Shown: positions 6,874 through 14,630 of the stretch, one piece after another
Numbering within the stretch: position 1 is the first letter of the stretch
Layout of the letters: each line of letters opens with the position of its first letter
From: DATKPE01 sp035524335
Lineage (GTDB): Bacteria; Bacteroidota; Ignavibacteria; UBA10030; SZUA-254
Direction of reading: 5' to 3'
DNA length: 22,902 bases
NCBI GenBank assembly: GCA_035524335.1
Contig: DATKPE010000022.1
Location: 1 to 22,902, forward strand
Translations under genes and position numbers: made by a program
The notes under the pieces: generated by a model
Told to the model about the DNA's origin: nothing
Database searches by the model: none
The model's input: the letters and a program-made list of their open reading frames with translations, nothing else

Positions 6874-7704
6874 ATGATTGACGCAGAGGAGAGCGAAGGC
6901 CGGCACGAACCGACACCCGAACCGGAACGACCGAATGCATTGCGTGTGATCCACGACAGAAAACCGACCACCAACATCATCGCGGGGCGCAATCCGGTGA
7001 TGGAGGCGCTGAAGGCGGGAACGATCATCGAAAAGGTGGTGATCCTCGCCGGCGTGAGGGGAGCGGTCATCGAAAAAATCCAGGGGATGGCGAAACGGAA
7101 CCGGGTTCCGTGCGTGGAGGTGGGCAAGCAGAAATTCCGCGATCTCGTGAGCGACACGACGACGCAGGGAGTCGTCGCGATCGTCGGGACAAAAGCGTAC
7201 GTGGAGGTTGACGATATTCTCGCCGTCGCGAAGCAGAGGAATGAAAAACCGTTCATCCTGATCCTGGATGAAATAGAAGATCCGCAGAACCTGGGCGCGC
7301 TTCTCCGGACGGCCGAATGCGCGGGCGTGCACGGAGCGATCATCCCGAAACACCACGCGGCGTCAGTCAACCAGACGGTCGCAAAGACCTCGGCCGGGGC
7401 GAGCGAGCACCTTCCGGTCGCGAAGGTGACCAACATCGCGACGACGCTGGAGGAGCTGAAAAAGGAGGGGGTGTGGATCGTCGGGACGGCGGCGGATGCC
7501 GACCGGATGTACGACGACATCGATTACACGATGCCGCTGGCCGTCGTGATCGGCAACGAGGGAAAGGGAATCCGGCACCTCGTCAGGGAACGATGTGATT
7601 TTCTCGTGAAGATACCGCTCTTCGGGAAGGTGGAATCGCTCAACGCGTCGGTGGCGGGGGCGCTGGTGATGTATGAGACGGTGAGGAAGAGGAAGCCAAG
7701 CTGA
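6874..7704 (+). CDS. rlmB: 23S rRNA/tRNA 2'-O-ribose methyltransferase, SpoU (RlmB/TrmH) family
   Basis: This SAM-dependent SPOUT methyltransferase has 276 residues. The N-terminal substrate-binding domain (about 28-105) begins IIAGRNPVMEALKAG and ends with the TTQGVVAIV linker. The knotted catalytic domain shows all three SpoU motifs: LDEIEDPQNLGALLRTAE, VIGNEGKGIR and IPLFGKVESLNASVAGALVMYE. The arrangement matches RlmB (Gm2251 in E. coli 23S rRNA), but related enzymes share it and the exact site cannot be read from sequence. The first 27 residues are acidic and unconserved. AAAGGA upstream of the ATG at 6874 is a plausible ribosome-binding site. It is the last gene of the left block. Confidence 0.9.
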   Translation: MIDAEESEGRHEPTPEPERPNALRVIHDRKPTTNIIAGRNPVMEALKAGTIIEKVVILAGVRGAVIEKIQGMAKRNRVPCVEVGKQKFRDLVSDTTTQGVVAIVGTKAYVEVDDILAVAKQRNEKPFILILDEIEDPQNLGALLRTAECAGVHGAIIPKHHAASVNQTVAKTSAGASEHLPVAKVTNIATTLEELKKEGVWIVGTAADADRMYDDIDYTMPLAVVIGNEGKGIRHLVRERCDFLVKIPLFGKVESLNASVAGALVMYETVRKRKPS

Positions 7705-7716
7705 TATCACAATACG

Positions 7717-7744
7717 GAGAGATGAGCAATCTTCGTCATCTCTC
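7717..7744 (+). terminator. Stem-loop after rlmB
   Basis: GAGAGATGA (7717-7725) pairs perfectly with TCATCTCTC (7736-7744) across a 10-base loop, 12 bases after the rlmB stop. No T-run follows at once, so it is not a classic intrinsic terminator. It may define or protect the 3' end of the left-block mRNA. Confidence 0.4.
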
Positions 7745-7757
7745 AACAATTGGTGCG

Positions 7758-7794
7758 CAATTTTACTCCGATTAATGTTTCGGTAATAAAATTG
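7758..7794. promoter_or_regulatory. Long interrupted inverted repeat upstream of the AT-rich gene
   Basis: CAATTTTA (7758-7765) and TAAAATTG (7787-7794) form the outer arms, and CCG (7768-7770) and CGG (7781-7783) the inner arms, around a 10-base loop. It ends 26 bases before the ATG at 7821. It could be an operator or a leader hairpin, or a second, weak terminator for the left block. Confidence 0.35.
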
Positions 7795-7820
7795 TGATTT
7801 ATCAGGAGTAGGTCAATTTA

Positions 7821-8567
7821 ATGAAACTGATTATCCTGATTGTTTCGATATTATTATTTACCAGTACAATCCTTTTATCGCAAGCACATGGAATTGTAAA
7901 TATAGGCATGCGTGGTCCCATTCAATTTATGGTCACTGATTCTTTGGGTCGTCGGACTGGAAAAGATGCAAGAACAGGTCTGTCATATCAAGAAATTCCC
8001 AATACGGGTTATGGTATTGGTTGCTGTGGGAGTATTGATCCCGCTGATTCAGGCGATGACGAGGGGGCAGAATTCACTTTTTTAAAATCTATCGATTCAT
8101 CCTTCCACGATAAATATACGTTTCAGATATTCGGGATATGGCATGGCATATATCAGGGCGGCATAGATTTGTTTCAAACTTTGGGTGGAAAAGGAACATT
8201 TTCAGATGAAGTAGGAGTAATTGATACTCTGCAATCTGTAATATATAAAATCAACTTTTCGACCGATTCAACTATTCCGCCAACCGTTACAAAAATCGTT
8301 GACGTTCCTTTACTTATCCAGGATCTTAATAATTGCTCGAATTTAGGTTTGATTAAAAATCAACCTCTTTATCGAGGACTAAGTACCATAGCTCACCAAA
8401 CTGATTCGACGCTACGTATGAATGATACGACGAAGGCGCGTTATCATCTTTTGCGATTCGGTAATCTCATTGATACGGCTTCGGCAGATACATCAAAAAT
8501 TGACAGCGTCGCTTACAGCATATTAAAGGAAGATTTCAATATTCTATTCAGAAGTGGGGTGAAATGA
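7821..8567 (+). CDS. Secreted protein of unknown function, AT-rich gene
   Basis: This 248-residue protein starts with a clear signal peptide (KLIILIVSILLF core, likely cleavage after SQA at residue 22) and has no lipobox. Soon after comes FMVTDSLGRRTGKDARTG, then EIPNTGYG. I recall a comparable VTDPxGRRTGxDPxTG...EIP motif in exported proteins of Bacteroidota-like and other environmental bacteria, but I cannot check this. A vicinal Cys68-Cys69 and an acidic stretch DSGDDEG follow. The remainder looks like beta-rich extracellular sequence, with no catalytic motif I recognise. AGGAG lies 12 bases upstream of the ATG, rather far. Base composition is strikingly AT-rich against both neighbours, consistent with horizontal acquisition. 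It may encode an outer-surface or periplasmic protein; no function is assigned. Confidence 0.8.
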   Translation: MKLIILIVSILLFTSTILLSQAHGIVNIGMRGPIQFMVTDSLGRRTGKDARTGLSYQEIPNTGYGIGCCGSIDPADSGDDEGAEFTFLKSIDSSFHDKYTFQIFGIWHGIYQGGIDLFQTLGGKGTFSDEVGVIDTLQSVIYKINFSTDSTIPPTVTKIVDVPLLIQDLNNCSNLGLIKNQPLYRGLSTIAHQTDSTLRMNDTTKARYHLLRFGNLIDTASADTSKIDSVAYSILKEDFNILFRSGVK

Positions 8568-8585
8568 CGATCATAAAATAAGAGG

Positions 8586-8599
8586 GATACGAAGGTATC
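8586..8599 (-). terminator. Hairpin at the end of the response-regulator gene
   Basis: GATAC-GAAG-GTATC is a perfect five-base stem with a four-base loop. On the minus strand it overlaps the stop codon of the response-regulator gene and is followed by a T-rich stretch (CCTCTTATTTTATG). This suggests a weak terminator for the minus-strand block. On the plus strand no T-run follows. Confidence 0.4.
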
Positions 8600-9977
8600 A
8601 GTTTGAATCTTCCTCAGTGGATTGCTCTTTCTTCTCATCCCTCCCCAGCCCGTACTTCTTGATCTTCGTGTAGAGATGGCTCCGCTCCATGCCGAGCACT
8701 TCAGCCGTCCGGGAGACGTTCCACCCCTGCAGTTTTAACTGGTGCGCGATGAAGAGCGCTTCCGCCCGGTCCTTGAAATCCTGGAACGACAGGCCGGAGG
8801 CGATCAGATCCTCGATCGCCCCGCCCCGACGGAACGAGAGCGATTCAACGTCTTCCGGTTCGATCCGCTTTCCAGGAGCCACGATGACGAGACGCTCAAC
8901 CGCATTCCGCAGTTCCCGGACATTCCCCCTCCACTCCATCCGCGTGAGCGCATCGACCGCTTCGGGCGCGATCACCCGGAGCGGCAGACCGTTGCGGGCG
9001 CAGACGTCCTCCACAAAGGCATCGATCAGCGGTGGAATATCGTCCCGCCGTTCGCGCAGGGGTGGCACATGGATCGGAATCACGTTCAGCCGGTGAAACA
9101 GATCTTCCCGGAACTGCCCCTTCCCGATCTGATCGTTGAGATCCTTGTTCGTTGCGGCGATCACCCTCACATCCACTTCGATGAACCGCTCGCCGCCAAC
9201 CCGTTCCACTTTTCCCTCTTCGAGTATTCTGAGAACCTTCGCCTGCGCCTGCAGACTCATGTCGCCGATTTCATCGAGAAATATGGTGCCCGTAGTGGCC
9301 TGCTCGAATTTTCCGGTCCGCTGGGCCGTTGCGCCGGTGAACGATCCCTTCTCGTGCCCGAAAAGCTCCGATTCGATCAGCTCGGCCGGAATGGCGGCGC
9401 AGTTCACTTCGATGAATGGTCCGGCGGCCCGCCTGCTCGCACGGTGAACGGCCCGGGCGATCACCTCCTTGCCGGTCCCGCTCTCGCCGGTAATGAGGAT
9501 GCGGGCCTCGGTCGGCCCGATCCGGCGGACCAGCGCCAGGATCTCCTTCATTTTTTCGCTGGCGGTGACGATCCTGTCCTTGCCGCGGAGTTGCTGAACC
9601 TCGCGGGCGAGCCGCCGGTGGTCCAGGGCGTTCCGAACCGTGATCAGCAGTTTCTCTCGGTCGAGCGGCTTCGGAAGGAAATCGAATGCGCCGAGCTTTG
9701 TCGCCTCCACCGCGGTGTCGATCGTGCCGTGACCCGAAATCATGATCACCGGGGTTTCCGCCGAAAGCTCGCGGATCTCCTTCAGGATCTCCATCCCGTC
9801 CCTCCCTCCCGGCATCTTGATGTCGAGCAGAACGGCGTCCGGCGCATGATCTTTGAACACCGCGAGCCCCCGACTGCCGGTCTCGGCAAAGAGAACGTTG
9901 TATTTTTCGTATTCCAGAATCATCCGGATCGAGTCCCGGATGCTCTTTTCATCGTCGATGACCAGTATTGTACCCAT
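8598..9977 (-). CDS. Sigma-54-dependent response regulator, NtrC/AtoC family
   Basis: This 459-residue two-component activator has the classical three domains. The receiver domain (1-120) has Asp8/Asp9, phosphoacceptor Asp52 in LLDIKMPG, Ser81 and Lys103. The AAA+ domain (about 138-365) has Walker A GESGTGKE at 164-171, GSFTGA at 211-216, and Walker B IFLDE ending at 235-236. A Fis-type HTH (RTAEVLGMERSHLYTKIKKYG) lies at the C-terminus. The sigma-54 contact loop is GSFTGA, not the commoner GAFTGA. No histidine kinase is in the window, so it is an orphan here. The ATG at 9977 is preferred over an upstream GTG at 9983 because GAGG lies seven bases before it; its A is shared with the upstream gene's stop (TGATG). 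The last minus-strand gene before the island, its targets are unknown. Confidence 0.93.
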   Translation of the reverse strand: MGTILVIDDEKSIRDSIRMILEYEKYNVLFAETGSRGLAVFKDHAPDAVLLDIKMPGGRDGMEILKEIRELSAETPVIMISGHGTIDTAVEATKLGAFDFLPKPLDREKLLITVRNALDHRRLAREVQQLRGKDRIVTASEKMKEILALVRRIGPTEARILITGESGTGKEVIARAVHRASRRAAGPFIEVNCAAIPAELIESELFGHEKGSFTGATAQRTGKFEQATTGTIFLDEIGDMSLQAQAKVLRILEEGKVERVGGERFIEVDVRVIAATNKDLNDQIGKGQFREDLFHRLNVIPIHVPPLRERRDDIPPLIDAFVEDVCARNGLPLRVIAPEAVDALTRMEWRGNVRELRNAVERLVIVAPGKRIEPEDVESLSFRRGGAIEDLIASGLSFQDFKDRAEALFIAHQLKLQGWNVSRTAEVLGMERSHLYTKIKKYGLGRDEKKEQSTEEDSN

Positions 9978-10729
9978 CACCACACCTCATGTGAAGAGGA
10001 ACCGTTCCCGGAAGCCGGCCTCCCGGTTCTGAGGAGTCGTTTCCGGAAAAATTCAGAAGGAACGCGCCTGTTGTCGTTGAGAAGCCAGAGTCCGAACCTC
10101 TGCCCCTCCCTGTTCGCGCTTCGGTCGCGGTCGTCGTCCACCCCGCCGACGATGACCGCATCCTCCGTCCGTTCGACGAAATCGCCGAACCGCTCCGCGG
10201 CGTGATCCGATTCGCTGATGAAGGTGAGAAACGCGGATCCGAAGAAGTGCTGAAGCTTGTCGCGATCGCCGGTCTCGTCGGCGGGCGTATCCTCAAACAG
10301 CCTGCGCGGCAGATTGGCGATACGCCGGGAGAATTCGGCGTCCGATTCCTCGGACAGCGGGAAAAAAAGAGAGAAGACCGGAATCCGGAGACCGACCGTC
10401 TGATGATCGAAGGAGGCCAGGGCGCAGAGGAGGAGCGACACCGCGGTATTGTTGTTCGTCAGTTTCATCGCACGGACAAAAAGGGCGTCTACCGCTTTCC
10501 TGTCTCCGCAGACCTGCCGGAGCGCGGCGAATCGTCTGCTCCGGACGAACCGCTTCATTTCAAGATCGTGCTGGATGAAAAAAGGGGGAAACCAGGTGTA
10601 CAGACAGCTGAGAGGGGCGGCGTCCTCGAACTGAAAATAGGAGGCGAGCGAGTCGGGGACGGGCTGAGCCGGAACTGTTGCCGGCAGGAGCAGGAGTGAG
10701 AGGCTCACCGTCGCAAAAAATGCGGCCAT
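9977..10729 (-). CDS. Exported protein of unknown function with DKxxH motif
   Basis: This 250-residue protein has an N-terminal hydrophobic signal (about 3-19, cleavage plausible after PAQ near 22). The middle part is helical with scattered cysteines (42, 74, 102). The C-terminal half has DKLQHFFGSAF at 157-167, then ERFGDFVERTED, then GGVDDDRDRSANREGQRFG at 195-213. The order DKxxHF, acidic segment, D-x-N-x-x-G recalls YfiM/DUF2279-like small exported proteins, but that comparison is from memory and weak. The start lies one base after the carboxylase stop and the stop overlaps the response-regulator start. It is therefore probably translated with both. Function is unknown; a periplasmic or outer-membrane-associated role is inferred from the signal alone. 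Confidence 0.75.
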   Translation of the reverse strand: MAAFFATVSLSLLLLPATVPAQPVPDSLASYFQFEDAAPLSCLYTWFPPFFIQHDLEMKRFVRSRRFAALRQVCGDRKAVDALFVRAMKLTNNNTAVSLLLCALASFDHQTVGLRIPVFSLFFPLSEESDAEFSRRIANLPRRLFEDTPADETGDRDKLQHFFGSAFLTFISESDHAAERFGDFVERTEDAVIVGGVDDDRDRSANREGQRFGLWLLNDNRRVPSEFFRKRLLRTGRPASGNGSSSHEVW

Positions 10730-10730
10730 G

Positions 10731-12386
10731 TCAGACCTGGAGGACGCCCGTGTTCATGCGGGGAAGGTCGGGATTATTCGAAGCAATTTCAAGCGAACGC
10801 GAGATGACACTGCGGGTCTCGGCCGGATCGATGATGGCGTCGACCCAAAGCCGCGCCGCCGCGAACAGCGGATCGAGTTCGGCATTGTAGCGGCCGGCGA
10901 TTTCGTTCAGCATCCGCTCCTGTTCTTCTTTCGGTATCTGATTTCCCTTCGCCGACATCTGCTGGAGGCGGATGCTGAGGAGCGTTTCGCTCGCCTGTTT
11001 TCCACCCATCACCGCGATTTGCGCGGTCGGCCAGGCGTAAATGAACCTCGGATCGTATGCCTTGCCGCACATGGCGTAATTGCCGGCGCCGTAACTGTTC
11101 CCGACGATCACGGTGATCTTGGGAACGACGCTGTTGGCGACGGCGTTCACCATTTTGGCCCCGTCCTTGATGATCCCGCCCTGTTCGGCCCTGGTGCCGA
11201 CCATGAATCCGGTCACATCCTGCAGGAAGACCAGCGGAATCCGTTTCTGATTGCAGTTCAGGATGAAACGGGCGCCCTTGTCGGCGCTCTCACTGTAGAT
11301 CACGCCGCCGACCTGCATCTCCCCTTTTTTGGTTTTCGTCACCGACCTCTGATTTGCGACGATACCGACCGCCCAGCCATCGATCCGCGCATAGCCGGTG
11401 ATAAGCGTTTTCCCGTATCCCGCCTTATACTCGTCGAACTCGCCGCCGTCGATGATGCGGGCGAGGATCTGATGCATATCATACGGCTTCGCACGGTCGA
11501 CCGGCATCAACTGGCAGAGCTCCTGCGCGGGGAAAGCCGGCGCGACCGGCGCGATCCGGTCGAACGGAGCGCGGGCCGCGGCGCCGAATTTCTGTATGAT
11601 GCTCCGGATTGTTTTCAGACATGCCGCATCGTCCGGCATCCGGTAATCGGTGACGCCGCTGATTTCGGAATGCATGACCGCGCCGCCGAGCGTCTCGATG
11701 TCGGCTTCCTCGCCGATCGCCGCCTTCACCAGGTAGGGACCGGCCAGAAAGACGCTTCCGGTCTTCTCCACGATGAGGGCCTCGTCGCTCATGATCGGGA
11801 GATAGGCGCCGCCGGCGACGCAGGGACCCATGATGGCGGCGATCTGCGGTATGCCGAGCGACGACATCACCGCGTTGTTCCTGAAAATGCGGCCAAAATG
11901 TTCCTTGTCGGGAAATATCTCGCTCTGGAGAGGAAGGAAGACGCCCGCGGAATCGACGAGGTAGACGATCGGGATCCTGTTCTCCATTGCGATCTCCTGC
12001 GCGCGGAGATTTTTTTTGCAGGTGATCGGAAACCAGGCGCCGGCCTTCACCGTCGCGTCGTTCGCCACGATGACGGTATCGCGGCCGTGAACCCTGCCGA
12101 CGCCGAACACCGTTCCGGACGAAGGGGCTCCGCCGTATTCCTCGTACATCCCGTAGGCGGCGAAGAGGCCGATTTCGAGAAAGTCGGTTCCGGGATCGAT
12201 CAGCGCTGTGATCCGCTCCCGGGCGGTCATCTTTCCCCGCTTGCGGTGTTTCTCGACGGCATCCGCTCCCCCTCCCAGCTTCACGATATCGCCTTTGGTG
12301 CGGAGATTCCGGACAAGCGTCCGGATCGATTCTTCGTTCCGGTGGTGGAGCTGGTCGACGTGAACAGGTTTTCCGATTTGAGGCAT
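10731..12386 (-). CDS. Acyl-CoA carboxylase beta (carboxyltransferase) subunit, methylcrotonyl-CoA carboxylase-like
   Basis: This 551-residue biotin-dependent carboxyltransferase moves CO2 from carboxybiotin to an acyl-CoA. The N-half shows the crotonase-like core with VDSAGVFLPLQSEIFPDKEH and FGRIFRNNAVMSS, then MGPCVAGGAYLPIMSDE. The C-half has TGFMVGTRAEQGGIIKDGAK and VGNSYGAGNYAMCGKAYDPR, ending with WPTAQIAVMGG. The FPDKEHFGRIF and GAGNYAMCGKAY patterns match the methylcrotonyl-CoA carboxylase beta branch more than propionyl-CoA carboxylase. A role in leucine or related acyl-CoA catabolism is likely. The biotin carboxylase/BCCP alpha subunit is missing from the window. It sits between an acyl-CoA dehydrogenase (55-base gap) and the exported protein (one base). 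Propionyl- or geranyl-CoA as substrate cannot be excluded. Confidence 0.9.
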   Translation of the reverse strand: MPQIGKPVHVDQLHHRNEESIRTLVRNLRTKGDIVKLGGGADAVEKHRKRGKMTARERITALIDPGTDFLEIGLFAAYGMYEEYGGAPSSGTVFGVGRVHGRDTVIVANDATVKAGAWFPITCKKNLRAQEIAMENRIPIVYLVDSAGVFLPLQSEIFPDKEHFGRIFRNNAVMSSLGIPQIAAIMGPCVAGGAYLPIMSDEALIVEKTGSVFLAGPYLVKAAIGEEADIETLGGAVMHSEISGVTDYRMPDDAACLKTIRSIIQKFGAAARAPFDRIAPVAPAFPAQELCQLMPVDRAKPYDMHQILARIIDGGEFDEYKAGYGKTLITGYARIDGWAVGIVANQRSVTKTKKGEMQVGGVIYSESADKGARFILNCNQKRIPLVFLQDVTGFMVGTRAEQGGIIKDGAKMVNAVANSVVPKITVIVGNSYGAGNYAMCGKAYDPRFIYAWPTAQIAVMGGKQASETLLSIRLQQMSAKGNQIPKEEQERMLNEIAGRYNAELDPLFAAARLWVDAIIDPAETRSVISRSLEIASNNPDLPRMNTGVLQV

Positions 12387-12441
12387 AGGTTTCGGGAATT
12401 TTTCCCCGCGCCGAGTGAGGCCGCGGTCGCGGCCCGGCGGG

Positions 12442-13584
12442 TTATTCCAGCAGTGAACGCGCGATGACCATTTTCTGTATTTCCGTGGTGCCCTCGCCGA
12501 TGGTGACGAGCTTGACGTCGCGGTAGAACTTTTCGACCGGAAAATCCTTTATGAAACCGTATCCGCCGTGGATCTGCACCGCTTCGTTCGTAATCGCGAC
12601 GGCGGCTTCGCTGGCGGCGAATTTTGCCATCGCCGATTCGCGGGTGACGTCGCCGCCGCTGTCCTTCGTGCACGCCGCCCGGTAGGTCAGGAGCCGCGCC
12701 GCGTCGAGCTGGGTATGCATGTCCGCCAGCTTGAACTGGATCGCCTGAAATTCGCTGATCGGTTTACCGAACTGTTTCCGTTCACGGGAATACTTCAGGC
12801 TCGCATCCAGCGCCCCCTGCCCGATCCCGAGCGCGAGCGCGGCGATGCTGATTCTCCCGCCGTCGAGGACGCCGAGCGCCTGCGAAAAACCGGTTCCCTC
12901 CTGTCCGAGCAGGTTTTCCGCCGGTATGCGGCAGTTGTCGAATGCCAGTGCGGCCGTATCACAGCACCGCATGCCGAGCTTGTTCTCCTTCTTGCTCACG
13001 ATGAAACCGGGAGTGGAATTTTCGACGATGAAGGCCGAGATCCCTTTTTTACCCTTCGCCCGGTCGGTGATCGCCATGACCACGGTGATGTCGCCGACAC
13101 TGCCGTGCGTGATGAAATTTTTGCTTCCGTTCAGGATGTATTCCCCCCCGTTGCGCTGTGCGGTCGTGAGCATTCCGCCGGCGTCGCTTCCGGAGGTCGG
13201 CTCGGTCAGCGCCCACGCGCCGATCTTCGCGCCGGCGGCGAGCGGCTTCAGATATTTTTCCTTCTGGCGCTCGTTCCCGAAGAGATTGATGTGGTTCGAA
13301 CAGAGACTGTTGTGCGCCGCGATGCTGAGACCGATCGAAGGGTCAACCCGGGAGATCTCCTCGATGATCGTGACATAGTCGCAGTACGTCATGCCTGAGC
13401 CGCCGTATGCTTCGTCGACGACAACGCCGAGAAAACCGAGCGCCCCCAGGCCTTTCATGACATCGAACGGAAATTCCTGCGATTCGTCCCACCGCATGAC
13501 GTTCGGACGGATTTCCTTTTCGGCGAAACTCTTCGCGACAGACCGGATCGCGGTCATGTTTTCTGTCGGCTGGTACACGGGCAT
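12442..13584 (-). CDS. Short-chain (butyryl-type) acyl-CoA dehydrogenase
   Basis: This FAD enzyme makes the alpha,beta-double bond in acyl-CoAs and passes electrons to electron-transfer flavoprotein. The 380 residues cover the three acyl-CoA dehydrogenase domains. Signatures are WALTEPTSGSDAGGM (FAD/substrate loop), GSKNFITHG, the helix ERKQFGKPISEFQAIQFKLADM, and the C-terminal QIHGGYGFIKDFPVEKFYRDVK. The catalytic glutamate is present at the usual place in IGEGTTEIQ. Isovaleryl-CoA dehydrogenase normally reads GAGT there, so a short-chain/butyryl type is favoured despite the MCC-like gene downstream. The product could feed beta-oxidation or branched-chain catabolism. It has its own promoter and palindrome upstream (13614-13667). 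Confidence 0.92.
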   Translation of the reverse strand: MPVYQPTENMTAIRSVAKSFAEKEIRPNVMRWDESQEFPFDVMKGLGALGFLGVVVDEAYGGSGMTYCDYVTIIEEISRVDPSIGLSIAAHNSLCSNHINLFGNERQKEKYLKPLAAGAKIGAWALTEPTSGSDAGGMLTTAQRNGGEYILNGSKNFITHGSVGDITVVMAITDRAKGKKGISAFIVENSTPGFIVSKKENKLGMRCCDTAALAFDNCRIPAENLLGQEGTGFSQALGVLDGGRISIAALALGIGQGALDASLKYSRERKQFGKPISEFQAIQFKLADMHTQLDAARLLTYRAACTKDSGGDVTRESAMAKFAASEAAVAITNEAVQIHGGYGFIKDFPVEKFYRDVKLVTIGEGTTEIQKMVIARSLLE

Positions 13585-13613
13585 GCGGTTTTAGTCTCCG
13601 GGGAACGGTGTGG

Positions 13614-13626
13614 TTTTCTGAGAAAA
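13614..13626. promoter_or_regulatory. Palindrome in the start region of the acyl-CoA dehydrogenase promoter
   Basis: TTTTCT-G-AGAAAA is a perfect inverted repeat of six-base arms. On the minus strand it begins 12 bases past the -10 box, about +6 to +18 of the transcript, where a repressor would block initiation. TetR- and FadR-type repressors of fatty-acid genes use sites of this size, but no such regulator is encoded here. Confidence 0.4.
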
Positions 13627-13638
13627 ATGTCCGATTAC

Positions 13639-13667
13639 AATGTAGGATGAATTCGCGTGAATTGCAA
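13639..13667 (-). promoter_or_regulatory. Sigma70-type promoter for the acyl-CoA dehydrogenase gene
   Basis: On the minus strand TTGCAA (13667-13662) and TACATT (13644-13639) are separated by 17 bases, in the 89-base gap between meaB and the acyl-CoA dehydrogenase gene. The hexamers nearly repeat those before ptsN. The predicted leader is about 45 bases. This divides the minus-strand block into two transcription units, or adds an internal start. Confidence 0.6.
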
Positions 13668-13673
13668 TGAAAA

Positions 13674-14624
13674 TCAGGCTCCGCCCTCTTTCAGAAGCCG
13701 CTCGACGATATCGTAGGGAGACTCTTTCCGCGCCGTCAGGTCGCCGAGCATCCGGTCCAGGAGCAGTCTGCGGCTGTCGGTCCAGAACTCCACATGAAGC
13801 CGCTCCGCCACCATCTCCCTGATCCGTTCCGCCAGATGGCCGGCGCGTTTCCGCCCGAGCCGGTCGCCGGTCGTCAGATACTTCCGGTGCGCTCCTATCG
13901 TTGCCGCGATCTCCGCGATCCCCTTCCCCTCGCTCGCAACGGCCTGCAGAACCTCGGGCCGCCATTCCTCCCCCTGCTGTTTGAAATTGAGGACTGTCCG
14001 AATCGCCATCACCGCCTGTTCCGCGCCGGCGCGGTCCGATTTGTTCACGACGAAGAAGTCGGCAATTTCCATCAGACCGGCTTTCATCGCCTGGATCGAA
14101 TCGCCCGACTCGGGCACCAGAACGACGACGGTCGTATCGGCCGCGCGGACGATATCGAGTTCCGACTGGCCGACGCCGACCGTTTCGAAAAGAATAATCT
14201 CCATGCCGGAAGCATCCAGAATATCCGCCGCCTCCTTCGCCTTCCTGCTCAGCCCGCCGAGACTGCCGCGCGAGGCCATGCTCCTGATGAAGACTCCCGT
14301 GTCAAGCTCCACGTCCGTCATCCGCACCCGGTCACCGAGAAGCGCTCCGCCGGTGAAAGGACTGGTCGGATCGACAGCCACGATACCGACTGTTTTCCCC
14401 TCGATCCGGTAATGCCGGGCGATTTTGTTGGAGATAGTGCTTTTACCCGCGCCCGGAGGGCCGGTCACGCCGACGCGGTATGCCCTGCCGGTATGCGGGT
14501 AGAGTGTCCGGAGCAGGTCGAGGGCGCCCGGATGGTCGTTCTCCACCACGGAAATCGCGCGCGCGATTCCCGCCCGATCCCCCGCGAGCACTTTCCGGCT
14601 CAGTTCGGCAATGATTGGCGTCAT
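13674..14624 (-). CDS. meaB: MeaB/ArgK-type G3E GTPase, methylmalonyl-CoA mutase chaperone
   Basis: This P-loop GTPase gates cofactor delivery to, and protects, adenosylcobalamin-dependent methylmalonyl-CoA mutase. The 316-residue length is typical. Walker A is GPPGAGKS at 55-62. The switch region reads VDPTSPFTGGALLGDRVRM. Then follow IRSMASRGSLGGLSRK, FETVGVGQSELDI with the Walker B-type function, and NKSD for guanine recognition. A C-terminal dimerisation arm follows. The mutase genes are not in the window, but the nearby carboxylase and acyl-CoA dehydrogenase suit a propionyl/methylmalonyl-CoA pathway encoded partly elsewhere. Related mutases (isobutyryl- or ethylmalonyl-CoA) are possible clients. 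The ATG follows the epimerase stop by six bases. Confidence 0.94.
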   Translation of the reverse strand: MTPIIAELSRKVLAGDRAGIARAISVVENDHPGALDLLRTLYPHTGRAYRVGVTGPPGAGKSTISNKIARHYRIEGKTVGIVAVDPTSPFTGGALLGDRVRMTDVELDTGVFIRSMASRGSLGGLSRKAKEAADILDASGMEIILFETVGVGQSELDIVRAADTTVVVLVPESGDSIQAMKAGLMEIADFFVVNKSDRAGAEQAVMAIRTVLNFKQQGEEWRPEVLQAVASEGKGIAEIAATIGAHRKYLTTGDRLGRKRAGHLAERIREMVAERLHVEFWTDSRRLLLDRMLGDLTARKESPYDIVERLLKEGGA

Positions 14625-14630
14625 CCGGTT

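Larger units (their letters stand above)
7705..8597. other. AT-rich accessory island between two convergent operons
   Basis: The base composition changes sharply after rlmB and returns to GC-rich at the response-regulator gene. The stretch contains two inverted repeats and one secreted-protein gene. Codons such as TTA, ATA, AAT and GAT dominate here, unlike the C/G-ending codons on both sides. No transposase, integrase, tRNA or terminal direct repeat was seen, so the mode of arrival is unknown. The location between two operon ends is a tolerant insertion point. Confidence 0.6.

Noticed and set aside
10728..12467. 579-codon plus-strand frame opposite the carboxylase gene
   Set aside because: Low-complexity Asp/Arg/His-rich translation with no domain; the minus-strand carboxylase is unmistakable.
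12442..13584. Isovaleryl-CoA dehydrogenase identity, tempting beside an MCC-like carboxylase
   Set aside because: The catalytic glutamate is at the butyryl/medium-chain position (GEGT), where isovaleryl-CoA dehydrogenase has GAGT.
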